A stretch of DNA of 64,000 nt, taken from the NCBI GenBank assembly GCA_015680685.1, contig MNCI01010480.1, positions 33,327-97,326 on the forward strand, written 5' to 3'. Made by a program: the position numbers and the translations under genes. The first letter of the stretch is position 1; each line of letters begins with the position of its first letter. The notes under the pieces were generated by a model. That model made no database searches, was not told the DNA's origin, and saw nothing but the letters and a program-made list of their open reading frames with translations. Below, piece by piece: positions 35,061-46,600 of the stretch. Source of the stretch: Gnetum montanum. Its lineage: Eukaryota; Streptophyta; Gnetopsida; Gnetales; Gnetaceae.

Positions 35061-36700
35061 AAACCATGCTTGAGTACGCTAGTTAATGGTCATATTGGAT
35101 ATTAAAATGTTTTGGGTAGCCACTCTCATACAATATACAATGCCTTGCACATAGCTAAAATATATAGTTATTAGACCTTAAAACATCCCAAAATTGAAGA
35201 ATTAACAAAATCAAGCAAAAATAACCTCAAGAGTGGTAGCATTGGCTTGTGAACAAAAAAAAATTAAAATAGCCAAGTTCATTAACACAATTAACATTAC
35301 AATACAACCCAAAATTTAGCCTTTTTATATTTTAATTGATTTACAAAAAATCAAATTTGATATTTTTGACAAGTGTTTGATGTAGAAAAAAATTAGATTT
35401 ACTATTTTGACACTTTGGAAAACCAAGTTTGATATTTTGTCAAACAACTAATATACAAAGTATCAAACAGATATTTCCCCAAAAAATTGACATAAAACCA
35501 AGTTTCTTATGAAATAAGTGAATAAGATATACAACACTAGGCTTGGAGAAACAAAGATGCCTAAAATTATAGGCTTCCAAGACTAGGAAAATCACCAATG
35601 CTGGGAATGAAGGAAAATAGGTCAAAATGCTATGGGTTTTTTATTCTGGAGCACACACATTGCCCTTTCATCCCCATAAAAATTCCAAAATGCTCCATAC
35701 ATTGTCCTACTAGTAAAGGGAGTTTTGTACACTACTTTGACAAAGCCCAAGTAGTCATACACTAACCATGGAACTGGAAGAATCCACAATGCCCAAATTC
35801 AACTTCAAACACTCAGATGCTATCAATGCTAGCTAGAAAAAAAAAACAAAAGCTTTACAAACAAGCCAAAAATTCACCATTGCATTCCTCTAGGGCTAAG
35901 AAAAACTCTAGAAAAATATTTTTAAATTATTTTTTATCACAAATGTAGTAAACATGTCCTACATAATGTAGATTCATTAACAATGCTAACATATAATTGC
36001 ATGAAAAACATAAAATTTCACCAAATTTGATCTAAAAAACCCCTAGTTTGTAGTTCATTGACTACAAAAAAAATCCATAATAAATTTTTTAAAAAATTAA
36101 ATAATTCAAACATGGTCCAAAATCCTCTGGCAATGCATCTAGCCTTCCCAAGGATTCAAGACACTGACCATATATGGTCAAAACCCTACTAGTGCTGCCA
36201 ATTTAGCCATAGACAAGCTACAAAACATCAAAAAATAAGCCACAACCAAAACACACACTTAGGAAAAACATCAAAAAAAATAAGCCACAACCAAACTTAG
36301 GAAAAATATCTAGAATTTCACACACTACCTCATTTGCTAGGGAGAGGAACTAGGGGAGGAAATTAAGTTTATATGCTATGCCTTAGTCAAGATTTCGGAT
36401 TTCCAAACCTTATACATTGTTAAACTAGGCAATTTTGACCATACGAAGGTCCCACATACCACAAGCTAGAATATCATAGGTTCTATATGTTGGGGATGGG
36501 AAATTAGTTGGACATTAATCCTATATGTTGAGAATATATTGTCTAATTAATTTCCTTTGCCACAAAAACTCCCTATCTACTCTCATACACTGCCTAGTAG
36601 GTCCCACCAAGTGCAAGAAAAATCACCAAAAGTTCCACACAGTGTAGATGGAAAATTGACAAGGAAATTAATAGCTATACATTGTCAAACCTAAGTTCAT
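35061..36700. other. AT-rich stretch between the antisense gene and the minisatellite
   Basis: No gene recognised. It contains imperfect direct repeats, for example CAAAAAATAAGCCACAACCAAA near 36230 and 36285. It lies within the presumed protease-to-RT spacer of T2. Confidence 0.35.
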
Positions 36701-36719
36701 GGCTTATACACTACTAGAT

Positions 36720-36960
36720 CAAGTCCCACATGTTATGGATCAGTCTTGGAATGTTCACATGCTATGGATTAGCCCTAGAATGTCCACATGCTGCCATATC
36801 AAGTTCCACACACTATTGATTAGTCTTAAAAGGTCCACACACTACTAGATCATGTCCCACATGTTGTGGATCAATCTTGGAATGTCCACATGCTTTCAAA
36901 TCAAGTCCCACATACTATGGATCAATCATGGAATGCCCATATAGTGTCAACCTATACACA
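36720..36960. repeat. 51-bp minisatellite
   Basis: TCCCACATGTTATGGATCAG-type units start at 36724, 36753 (partial), 36804, 36855 and 36906. The last steps are exactly 51 bp. Each unit contains GTCCACATGCT and TCTTGGAATGT or variants. It lies in the T2 spacer at the place where T1 has the dyad satellite. Confidence 0.55.
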
Positions 36961-37059
36961 CTATCACCACATCTCATAATGCCCACACACTGTGACATAA
37001 GCTCCCACATGCTGGGAATAGAAATAATTAGCTTTTAAGCCTTATTTGACATTAAACCT

Positions 37060-37572
37060 ATTATTTTACTCATTTAAAGCCTATTTTCATAAAATTATAG
37101 CATATTTTGATCACATAATAACCTACATAATAATTCATTATTATTTAATACCATTTTTGACCCCATTCAAGGTCATTTAACCTTGTTTGACCTCATTCTC
37201 TATTATTTGATATTATTTGATGTCCTTTTAACATCATTTGATATCATTTAGCATCATTTCGCATTATTTTTTTAACATCATTTAATGTTGTTTAGCCTAA
37301 TTTTGACATCATTTTGCATTATTTTGACCTCATTTGGCCCTTATTCAATCTTTTTCTACATCATTCTACATGATTTGGCTCTTGTCCTATCTTGTTTCAC
37401 TTTAATCTACCTTATTTAGTCTTAAACTACCTTTTCATGACCTTACTTTATCTTGTTTTGCTTTGTTTTACTTCATTTTGACTTTATCTTACTCTATTAT
37501 GCCTTATTATTACATTATTGTTGCTTCAATTTGAGCATGTTTGAAAAATCATCATGCAAATGCCACTTTTGT
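37060..37572 (+). repeat. T-rich TTGACC/ATTTGA tract (T2)
   Basis: Short repeats of TTTGACCTCATT and ATTTGATATCATT, homologous in style and position to 21715-22275 in T1. It ends at a possible splice acceptor, GACATGCAAG (37581-37590). Confidence 0.5.
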
Positions 37573-37590
37573 ATTCTTGTTGACATGCAA

Positions 37591-38304
37591 GGTCGAGCTA
37601 TGAAGATATGGAAATATTTGACATACCTTTAAGCTTTAATGAATCCTATGATGTTATAGAATGATTAATTGACCTTGAATACCTTGATCTTGAGCTTGGG
37701 AGCTTGTTTGATCATATAGCCTCAATAGATAAGTCCTTGAAATGGCCTGATTACATAGTCAAAACCCTTGACTTAGAGGCCAAAGACATTACATAGGATT
37801 CTCTAGTTGAAGTTCCTATTACAACTCACAATGGTAAGGAGAAAACACTAAAAAATAAGTTCTTCACTCAAACCCCAAATGGCCCAAGACATCACCAAGG
37901 CTCTCCAAGAGAACATTCAATCCTTTGCATGGTCCTATGAAGACCTGTTAAGACTTGACCAATGCATAGTTCAACAAAACATCATACTTGATCCTAGCAT
38001 TAATCTAGTTAATAAAAAGATGTGTAAGATCAGACTACACCTAGCCCTAGTTGTCTGCAATGAGATCAAGAAGCTTTACCAAGAAAGTTTCATTTGAGCT
38101 ATTGATTATGTTGATTGGGTATCCAACATATTGGTAGTTACCAAGAATAATGGGAGCATTTGTATATGTATTGATTATCATGATCTCAACAAGGAAACCA
38201 TTAAAGATGACTTTCCTTTACCTAGTATTGATCAACTCACTGATACTACAGCTAGCCATGCCTTGTTATCCTTCATGGATGAGTTTTGGATGTTTCATAC
38301 CTTT
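37591..38304 (+). pseudogene. Pre-RT and start of RT, Tat-like element T2
   Basis: Pre-RT has IDLEYLDLELGSLFDHIAS and continues after a frameshift into an open piece (37879-38097) with QSFAWSYEDLLRLDQCIVQQ. RT motifs follow: DYVDWVSNILVVTKNNGSI, CIDYHDLNKETIKDDFPLPS and SHALLSFMDEF. FAW..ED..G.D..IVQH and YPEWV.NIV.V.KK are hallmarks of Tat RT. It stops abruptly at 38304, where element B begins. Confidence 0.75.
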
Positions 38305-39110
38305 TGATGAGTGGCGAAGTACCCCTACACTCAACCATACGAATACGAGCGTTACACACATAATCTGGTCAAACTCTGCAGACGGACTAGTTGTGGCATC
38401 TAGATAGTTAGCCTTAGGTCACAGTTCACTGTCTTCCCACCTGGACTAGTATTAGCTTTGTCATGTATGGTTTAGTCCATAGTAAGGTGTATGATGGGCT
38501 TCTAATCTAATGCTACTCCTAAAGGCAATGGAAAGTAATATTAAATTAACTAATCTAGGAGAGCGAGGGTAATAGAATCTAACTAGCCTAAGTGCGATGA
38601 GCATCCATTCCTTGATTATCCATACACATCTTGGACTTTGTGCACAACTACCACTGGGATTACCAAGCGCAGATCCTAGGTATGCTACTGGGTTACCAAG
38701 GAGTCAAACTTAAATGATAAGGGTGAGAAGATATTAACTAGGAAAGTAGTAAATAACAATTAAGTAAATAATTAAACTAAGTGAATGCTTCAATGATGAA
38801 GTAATCTTGATATTTATTGTCGTTCATGTGCATGTCCAAGTACGTCACACTCAAATAAAGGATGTCATACAATTACAATTACCACATTGCGGGCATACAC
38901 TGCGAAATATTCTAACTCTGGAATGATAAAACTACAATAGTCTAGCTAAGGGTCTAAATCTAAGTGAAGAAACAAGGGAGAGCTACCTCTTATTTATAGA
39001 ACTAGCAGAGGGCTACGATATCACGTATGCGATATCACAGCCCATGCGATATTGCAGGTGCGATATCATGGGTGCGTTATTGCAACTGTCAGTGAATTCA
39101 TGACTCATCA
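38305..39110 (-). repeat. 3' LTR of element B (806 bp)
   Basis: Mirror ends TGATGAGTGGC (38305) and TGACTCATCA (39110). The array on the minus strand uses GATATC 39017, GATATC 39031, GATATT 39048, GATATC 39062 and GTTATT 39076; gaps 8, 11, 8 and 8. TATAAATA (minus) at 38991-38998. Confidence 0.85.
38991..39081 (-). promoter_or_regulatory. Phased hexamer array and TATA box, 3' LTR of B
   Basis: Five hexamers with 8- or 11-base gaps end about 18 bp before TATAAATA, the same arrangement as in the other LTRs. Confidence 0.6.
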
Positions 39111-39293
39111 TACCCCCACGACTGAATGAAAACTCATCCTTGAGTTAAAGTGAGAACAAGCTCCATTGATTATACAGTGGATAGGTATGGGATTATTGAC
39201 TAGCTAGAATGGATTCATGCTGCAATGTGGAGTCAAAACAAAATTAAGACACAACACAAAAGAAAATCCTATGATTACAAAATTGGATGGAAC

Positions 39294-40061
39294 TCATGTA
39301 GTTCCTAGTGGCGGTGGCTCCTCCATGGGTGTCTTTCCCTTTTCTCACACTCTAGGTTTTGGGATTTGATGGCGTTGAAGTATGACCTGGAGTTTCTCCT
39401 CTTGTAAGGCCTTTAGTGCTGTGGTGTGCATGTAAGTTTACACTTGTGCCATAGAGGCATTCCAGTCAGCCTTCTATTTTTCTTCTACCACCCTTTTATT
39501 CTCTGTCAATAGTTTATTAAGTTGCTCTGTTCTGAAAGTGTCTAGCTAGTTCTGAGCATCCTTTGGCCCTATATTCAAAAGGTTTAATACTTCTAAAATG
39601 GCTTGAATAGAGAAATCAACAGTCACACCACAATTGTTAACAGTGGTGTCTTGCTCCCTATTGTGCCAGAATTGGTACGTCTCTCCTAGGTACCAGGCAC
39701 CACTTTCAGAGAGGGTATGCCATAAGGGAGATCCTTTGAGGTGATCCCTAACAACCTCAGGAGTGAACTCTGCAAAAGATTCAAAGTTTAATTCCACAAT
39801 CACCGTAGCGAATGTGAACTTTTCATGGATGGCCTGAACACAATCTTGGGGCAACGTGAGATGTTGTCCCTATTCATGCACTGTTGCAGCTCCTCCTTCT
39901 ACCTACCCGAACCGTACGATAGGAGGATCTTCTTGATGAATGCTAAATGATTGTTCCTCCTATTCTGCATGTTGTCCAGCAAGATCTTGTCTTCCACCTC
40001 TCCGAGATCATTTGCTTCCACCTTGAGAAGGACCTTCCTGTTGTCCACGTTTCAGGGCCAT
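39294..40061 (-). pseudogene. ORF2 of element B with two internal deletions
   Basis: Start ATG (40061-40059) and end TGA (39296-39294) match those of copy A. The open piece 39854-39546 is the best-preserved copy of the globular N-terminal region (VIVELNFESFAEFTPEVV, WYLGETYQFWHNREQ). It then jumps from IGPKDAQN to LDTFRTEQLNKLLTENK (skipping about 1.2 kb present in A) and again from LQEEK to LQVILQRHQ (about 0.8 kb). Only about 256 codons remain. Confidence 0.7.
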
Positions 40062-40542
40062 CTACAATCACACGGGATCAAGCATTAGTAAGGTTATTTT
40101 TGAAATTAAGTTATACCTTACTGCTTACCTTAAGTAATTAATTTGTTTATCTTCATGCGATCTTGCTCGAAAGATTGTAATAATGAGTCCTATGACTTAG
40201 GTGGTTTCCAATTTTTAGTTTTCCAGTATACCTAAGGATTAAATGAATTTTAGGCACAATTATTCTAAGTGTTATAGCTAATTACCCTAGATGATTTCCT
40301 TTGGACAATGATAAATTCCAAAAAAGTTAGGTGCTTTTCGGCAGGTGTCCCTCCCCCCCGATTAAGCTGAACACTCTGGGTTCAAGCAGGTTCAAATGAA
40401 ATTAAAATCGGAGTACCAGCGAGCGAGATATAGTGAGAAAAGCAAGGGTCGCTTAATCGCAAGTCGTAGAGAAAAAAATTTGAAAGCTCTCCCATGTGAA
40501 TGGAAAAAATGATGCTAAGTGTTGTCGGGGGGGGGGGTTACC

Positions 40543-40629
40543 TATTTATAGGTTGCAAGGATGCGATATCATGTAAGATACATCGCATATGTGATATTAC
40601 GTCAACCATGATATCGTGTACGCGATATC
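40543..40629 (-). promoter_or_regulatory. Internal promoter-like array of ORF2, element B
   Basis: Hexamers GATATC 40565, TACATC 40579, GATATT 40593, GATATC 40610 and GATATC 40624; gaps 8, 8, 11 and 8. TATAAATA (minus) at 40543-40550 lies between the array and ORF2. This is outside the LTR, about 480 bp upstream of the ORF2 start. A run of eleven G follows downstream at 40527-40537. Confidence 0.65.
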
Positions 40630-40639
40630 ATGGCCCTAG

Positions 40640-42000
40640 TGACATGAGGCACAATAAAAATAACAAATTTTTAAAGGATTTTCTTGAAATCAATGTTGTA
40701 AGCTAAGGACATTGGACTATTTTGAAGGAGTTCTAGGGTAATTCCATTAATTCAAAAGGCACAATTAATGATAATGATGTGGATTTTATCAATAAAACCT
40801 TGGGTGGTAAGAAAAAGGTTATGTGATGGTTCATGGGAACGTTGAAATTCATAGGGGTAATAGTAAGGAAAGAATGTTATGAAAAATAAGCTAAGGATGA
40901 GAAATGGTGTGTGTGAGCTATATCATAAGTGAAGATTACAAAGATTACACAAGTGGGACCTCCCCAGAGCAGGTTTCAACCTATAATGCCCTTGTGTAAC
41001 TACACTTAAAGTGTCTGTGGGCACTAGAAGGGTTAGATGTAATCCGCACTAATTTCACAAAACACACACATGTAATTATCACTAGAATGAGGTAAGAATT
41101 CTATGTTACACACGACATGAGCTACAATTACACAAACAGTGAGATGAGATGAACTATAGAAAGGGATTGGAGAGATTAGGACATGAGGTAACTAACCCAG
41201 GGCATAGTAAATCCTGTGTGTAAAGCATGATTAAGGTGTCATCAACCCATCGTTCCAGGATTAGGACCAAGTCCATCCTTCTAATCAGTAACATCGCATT
41301 GTTTCATCCCATGATGAACAACTATGAGAGTACCATAATAACAAGGCGTACAATCACTTGGCATTTTGTTCAAGGGAGGAGTAATTTTTGTTTCATGGCA
41401 CTTTCTTTTTATATATATACTGAATCCAGAGAAGCTACCAACCTTCAAGCATGGGTGCATGTATTTCTAGTGGGACCCCCTAGAACCGCTTTGGATTTTT
41501 GAGTGCCCTTTTGATTACTCTTACTCCCATTTTTCATTAGATCTACAAGGATCTTAGTATAGCCACGTTGCATGATAACTCCCACAGACATCACCAAAGA
41601 GAATCCACAAGTCCCCTTGATGTTGCACCCTAATAATTCCCTCTTGGTCCATCCTTCTTCATTCAGGGTATAATGAACACAAAATTAATTTTAAGTTTGT
41701 TAAAAATGTTAGGAATATCACTGTACCCTCGAATAGAACCTCTTATTTGTAGAATGGATGAGTGGGTGTAATGGGCTCACTGTCCAAATAATTGATCATC
41801 TGAGACTTGATAATATAGAACACACCTCAACCAATGATCCACATGAGTGTTTTATTAGTAGATGAGATTACTTACAATAGCGTAAAAAGATAAAAAGACA
41901 AAATGATAAAACAAGAATTTGAAAACTAAAAAACTGGAAAACAAAAAGTTGTAAAATTAAAGAAAATAAAAAGTGGTTATTAATCCTGCTTGTTACTAGA
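40640..42000 (-). other. Conserved spacer of element B
   Basis: Minus-strand counterpart of 811-2186, with shared blocks near 40960-41000 (CAAGTGGGACCTCCCCAGAG) and 41730-41830. No convincing gene. Confidence 0.55.
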
Positions 42001-42018
42001 ATGAGGGATATCCCTCAT
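42001..42018. promoter_or_regulatory. 18-bp palindrome at the end of gag, element B
   Basis: ATGAGGGATATCCCTCAT is a perfect palindrome. Compared with element A, one G-C pair of the stem has become A-T on both sides, so pairing is kept by a compensatory change. Confidence 0.6.
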
Positions 42019-43966
42019 AGCTAAACGATTGAGGATGGCAAGGATTAATAATTGACGACTAGGATCCTTGCATGTTGGAAGTATTGGAACCTGGCCATAC
42101 TTACCCCATTGGGCTTCACACACTGGGTTATAGGGGGCAATTTATACGATGTAGTTCCCGGATTACGAGTTGACCCACTATGATATTTAGGACCGTTAGA
42201 TGGTATGCAAGGATTGGGATGATGCCTTCCATGACTATGTTCATTGGGCCGTATGGTTGTTGGAGTGTTAGCTGGTGGCCCTAATGAAGTAACATGAGGC
42301 ATTGGATTTGAAGATAAGGGTGTGCTATAGTTTTGGGCTTGTGCTGAGTTGGATGATGCAGTGACCTTGGAATTGTGTTGTCCCTTCCTAGGATCATTTC
42401 TAAAGAAGGGATGCCTTCGGTGTTGAGGAGGCCTCTCACTGCTATTGACAGTAGTAGCACAAGTGGCATTCGTGGGTTGTGTTGTGGCACAAGCACCTTA
42501 GGAACAGTTGGTGGCAATGTGGAAGGAGGGAAAGGATGAGAATGTTGAAAATTAGGAGAAGTGTAAGGTGCACAAGGTGGTGGTGGTGTTGAGGACATGG
42601 GCTAATAGTATTTTGGAGAATGGTAATGTGGTGAGATAGGGTATGTTGGCCTAGTTAGGGAAACAGGATGTTGAACTAGATAAGCGTTTGGATTCGAATG
42701 ATATGAAGGGTGCCTCCAGTGTAAGGGTGGTTTTCCCCACAACTAGGATTGTTGCCACTATGTTCAAACATAGTATCTCTATACGAACTTTGGATGTAAC
42801 GTGTTTCCCCAATGCTCATATAAATGTAACAAGATTGGGCATTGGCCCTTGGGGTGATCGTACAGGCATATGTTGCATTCATACGTATGATCAACAGTTA
42901 AGCTCTTATTTTCTTCATTCCTTCTTTCCGAATGTCTAATGTTTTGTCCTACTTCTTGGGTTTCCAAAGCTCTGTCTCCAATAATATCGATAACTTCTCC
43001 ACACTTTTTATGCGTCCATTCCAACATCTTATTAATCTTTTCCTCGACTTCCTCTAATGATTGTTGTTCTAGAAAAGATGGTTCTTTCTCCTTGTGATAG
43101 GTTGATTTCTCCTTTTTATGATCATGGACCTGTGTTAAGTTGAGATTTTTGTCCCATTGATGTTTTTCAACACTCTCCCATCTAGCCATTTCTCCTTCTT
43201 CTTTTGCTACCCACTTAATAAGCTCTTGGATTTGATGGGTTTGTAGTTTGTATAGTTGGCCTTAGGAATACATCCCTAGGATCTCTCTTGTTTCATCACG
43301 CAGCCCATCAATGATATGGTACATTAGCCTTTCCTCAGAGAACTCATGGCCTGGACAGTTATTTAATAGTGCATGATATCTTTCTAAGGCCATGTCCAAG
43401 GGTTCATTTTATGCTTGTTTCCACTCTTGGATTTGTTTCCTTAAGGCTGGCACTCTTGCATAGATTTGATATCTTTCACTAAAGAGTTCTACCATTTTTG
43501 GCCAATGTTGTATTGATTTTGGTTTTCGCGATCTATACCATGCTTTTGCTTGGCCAACGAGTGTCATAGGAAAGAGCTTAAGTTTTTTCCAACCATTTTA
43601 AATGTTTTTCCACATACAAGCATTGTATAAGGTTTGTAAATGTTGATGCAGATCTAAGTCATAGCCTCCTAAAAAATTGGAAAAGTTGTTTAAATTGAGC
43701 CTGGGTAGGCAGCTCTCTTTACGATGCCTATGGGAGATTCAAACGACCTCTTGTATTTGAGTTAAGCTTGTAGTGGCCAATAGGGGTTCATCGTCATTGG
43801 GTAAGTTATTATTTTGTGTGTTGGGACAATGTTGTCTTCATTTATATTTATAAGAAACCCCCACCTCAGATTGTGTACTCCAATCTTCATTTTCAGATAA
43901 TTCGTTGGTTTTCTAATGAACTTCCTCACTAGATGTGGCATTATTATAGTCTTGTAGGAGATGCAT
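42019..43966 (-). pseudogene. gag of element B
   Basis: ATG at 43966-43964. The retrotransposon gag core (about 43680-43330) has GGYDLDLHQHLQT, KLKLFPMTLVGQAKAWYRS and LDMALERYHALLNNCPGHEF, the family's tripartite signature. The open piece 43189-42779 is coiled-coil-like and ends with a zinc knuckle, CNICLYDHPKGQC (C-x2-C-x3-H-x4-C, one residue shorter than usual). A Pro/Tyr-rich tail runs to about 42045. It is the best-preserved gag in the window, though still with stops and frameshifts. Confidence 0.75.
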
Positions 43967-44085
43967 GATTGTGAAACTATGTGTGAATTCGTATGTGACT
44001 TTTTGTAATTAATTCTTTTTAAAAGATACATCGTTAATTCCTATATAGCGACCTTGTATGATATAACTAATCTAGATAACTAGCA

Positions 44086-44107
44086 CCGTCCCAGGCAACA
44101 ATGCCAA
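44086..44107 (-). other. Primer-binding site of element B
   Basis: On the minus strand TTGGCATTGTTGCCTGGGAC follows the LTR end. It matches the tRNA-Asp complement (TGGCGCCGTTGCCGGGGA) at most positions. Confidence 0.7.
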
Positions 44108-44536
44108 TGATGAGTGGCAAGGTACCCCTACACTCAACCATATGGATATAAGTGTTACATGCATGATCTGTTTGAACTCTATAGATGGAATAGTTGTGAC
44201 ATCTAGACAGTTAGCCGTAGGTCGCAGTTCGTTGTCTTCCCACCTGGACTAGTATTAGCTTTGTCACGTATGGTTTAGTCCAAAGTGAGGTGTATGATGG
44301 GTTTCTAATCTAATGCTACTCCTGAAGGCAATGGAAATTAATATTAAATTAACTAATCTAGGCGAGAGAGGGTAAGAGAATCTAACTAGCCTAAGTGCGA
44401 TGAGCATCCATTCCTTGATTATCCGTACACATCTTGGACTTCGTGCTAGACTACCACTGGGATATCATGGGTGCAATATCATGGGTGCATTATCGTGGGT
44501 GCATTATCATAGGTGCATTATTGTGGGTGCGATTCA
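44108..44536 (-). repeat. 5' LTR of element B, deleted and expanded
   Basis: Matches the 3' LTR (38305-38665) as far as the CTACCACTGGGAT text near 44460, then skips about 400 bp to the hexamer array. The array has become six 14-bp units (44461-44536). The true 5' end of the LTR is missing. Confidence 0.7.
44461..44536 (-). repeat. 14-bp tandem made of array units
   Basis: Plus strand: GATATCATGGGTGC, AATATCATGGGTGC, ATTATCGTGGGTGC, ATTATCATAGGTGC, ATTATTGTGGGTGC, then GATTCA. Each hexamer is followed by exactly 8 bases. The two-unit ATCATGGGTGC text of the 3' LTR (39063-39081) appears to have been amplified. Confidence 0.7.
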
Positions 44537-44672
44537 CCTTTGACTATTCTTGATCAAAAAATTTAAGCTTATTTATTCTTAACAACATCAAATATGAGAT
44601 ATTTTATCCTTTAATGATTCATTTCTATAATCTACTATCTGTGCCTTAAAATCTTTGACCTTTCCTAGTTAA

Positions 44673-44935
44673 GACATCCCATTTTTTAAACAAGACATTC
44701 CACTATTTTCCAAGAAATCTTTGAAGAGACATCTCTGATGAGATGTCTCACTATCTGCCAAGATGTCTCTAACAAGATGTCTCACTATCTGCTAAGATGT
44801 CTTAGACAAGACATCTCTACCATGGATAAGACATCTCGTTGATTCGCCTAGATCTTAAGAGAGACATATTGAATTCTCATGAGATGTCTTTACCATGTTT
44901 AACCTACCTAGAAAATGTCTCTCATGTTATAAATA
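44673..44935 (+). promoter_or_regulatory. GACATC/GATGTC array and TATA box, fragment D
   Basis: Hexamers start at 44673, 44694, 44714 (GAAATC), 44728, 44742, 44762, 44776, 44796, 44810, 44830, 44863 (GACATA) and 44883. Gaps: 15, 14, 8, 8, 14, 8, 14, 8, 14, then a longer one (27), then 14. Most lie in an AGACATCT or AGATGTCT palindrome-like octamer. TATAAATA at 44928-44935. Confidence 0.65.
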
Positions 44936-45040
44936 GATCTTATACTTACCCTTTTTTACCCTCATCGTAGAAAATATGTTCTACCCTAGATGACTTTTGT
45001 TCTTCTTGTACCAATAGCACCTCCACTTACTGTAATCCCC

Positions 45041-46600
45041 ATGGCACACTAGAAGGAAGAAACCTCTAGACAATCACAATGTACATCCAAGGGAAGTCAA
45101 GGGGGAGTAGTAAAGAAAAACACTTACAAACCCCAATTTAAATTGTCCAATGCAGAAAATAGATTTGGAACAACAAGTCTATATCCATCATTTCCAAAAG
45201 AAATCTAAGCTTTAGGAAACAATGATAGAGTGAGTTATTAGCATATTTCAAACTTATTGATTGGTTTGTAGTAATTACAATGAATTATTGTGTCTTAAAA
45301 ATTCCCACACAAGAATTTTTTAGTAACATTGTTATCCCAAATATAGTTGTTTGGGCTTTTACTTCATGGTGAGTGGAGTTATTATGTAAGTCTCTTCGCA
45401 AACTATCAATGGTCTTCTTGGTTTTTCTAGTATTGATGTCCATCATGTTGTTCTCCACTCAATGGATGAAATTTTTAGCAATGAAATCATACCAATAATG
45501 TATGATAAATTTTGTGGTTCCCTATTTGAGAAACCAATGTCTCTACAAAATGGTTGGATGCATTGTTACTAAATGTCTTGGGATGCCTCCACTCTTTTTC
45601 TTGTTGTGATGTATAATATAATTATCAAGGGAGGAAATTATGACTACCTTCTCCCATTGCATGTCTTTCTTTTATATTGTTTACTTACAGGATAGCTAGT
45701 TGACCTAGGTCACATCCCCTATAGAGATATGTTAGGTATGTACACTCGTGGATGCATCTATGATCATCTACTTCTTATCAATATCATCATTTAGCATGTA
45801 GGTATTCCAATCCTTGATATTCCCATGCTCAAAATAAAGATAAACCTTGATAAGTATGTTGAGAAAATAAAAATCTTTCAGATCGATCTAGCAATTCCTT
45901 CAACATTACAAGCATCCAATAGATATGCATAAGCAAAACCTTCATCTCATGCATCTACATAACTCAAACAATCAAAATTCGTATGTGCTCAAATGAGGTC
46001 TTCCATGAAGAAGTTCTTTCAATCTCTTGCCAAGGCCATTGGAAAATTAGAGAAGAATCTCACACACCTCCATAGGAGGATGGATCTAGTATACATTCCT
46101 TCACTTTCCTTAGGTGCTTCATAGTTTGAGGAGGTTAAAATTTCTCATTGGATGGAGAGTAATGATGAGCCATAGCTAATCTAGCACACCATTGCTATTG
46201 GATCATCAAGAAAATCTAGAAATGCTTCAAATTTAGAGTAGTTAGTAGCAGCACCAGCACATGTCCAAGGGAAGCCCATCCCTCACTCACAACAACCATC
46301 CATAGGGGCATTTGTATAAGGGAAGTCTTCTACAAGGCTTTCCAAGAAACTCCAAGGTGATGAAGTGTTACAATCATCTGAGAAGTAGGCCATGGAGAGC
46401 ATCTTTGGTGTTAATGAGTATTGGAACCAACTGATTTCCAAGACATATTAGTTCAAATCCATATCATCATCCTCACAGCAAGCCCAATCACATGATAGTC
46501 CACCTACTTCTCCCCATTTTTGGATGAAGCTATGATTATAACATGCCACAATAATAGTCACCTCTAATGATGATGATGATGATGACATCCAGTAGGTCAA
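45041..46600 (+). pseudogene. ORF of fragment D, decayed
   Basis: ATG 45041 lies 105 bp past the TATA box. The conceptual protein starts with a short basic region (KEETSRQSQ), then FGTTSLYPSFPKEI. After a frame change it has a hydrophobic/globular middle (SSIDVHHVVLHSMDEIFSNE, IIKGGNYDYLLPLHVFLLYC) and a basic helix near 45990 (QMRSSMKKFFQSLAKAIGKL). The middle loosely recalls extra proteins of Athila/Tat elements (plant transposon protein type). The family is not established. It has many stops and frameshifts. Confidence 0.4.

Larger units (their letters stand above)
38305..44536 (-). mobile_element. Non-autonomous element B, minus strand, deleted
   Basis: Read on the minus strand: broken 5' LTR (44536-44108), primer-binding site (44107-44086), gag, palindrome, spacer, internal promoter, shortened ORF2, polypurine tract (39122-39111) and 3' LTR (39110-38305). 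It interrupts the RT of T2. The right-hand LTR is truncated, so a target duplication cannot be checked. Confidence 0.85.

Noticed and set aside
44673-44905. GACATC/GATGTC repeats as random AT-rich simple sequence
   Set aside because: Gaps of exactly 8 and 14 recur many times and the unit is not a simple repeat; it was kept as a finding.
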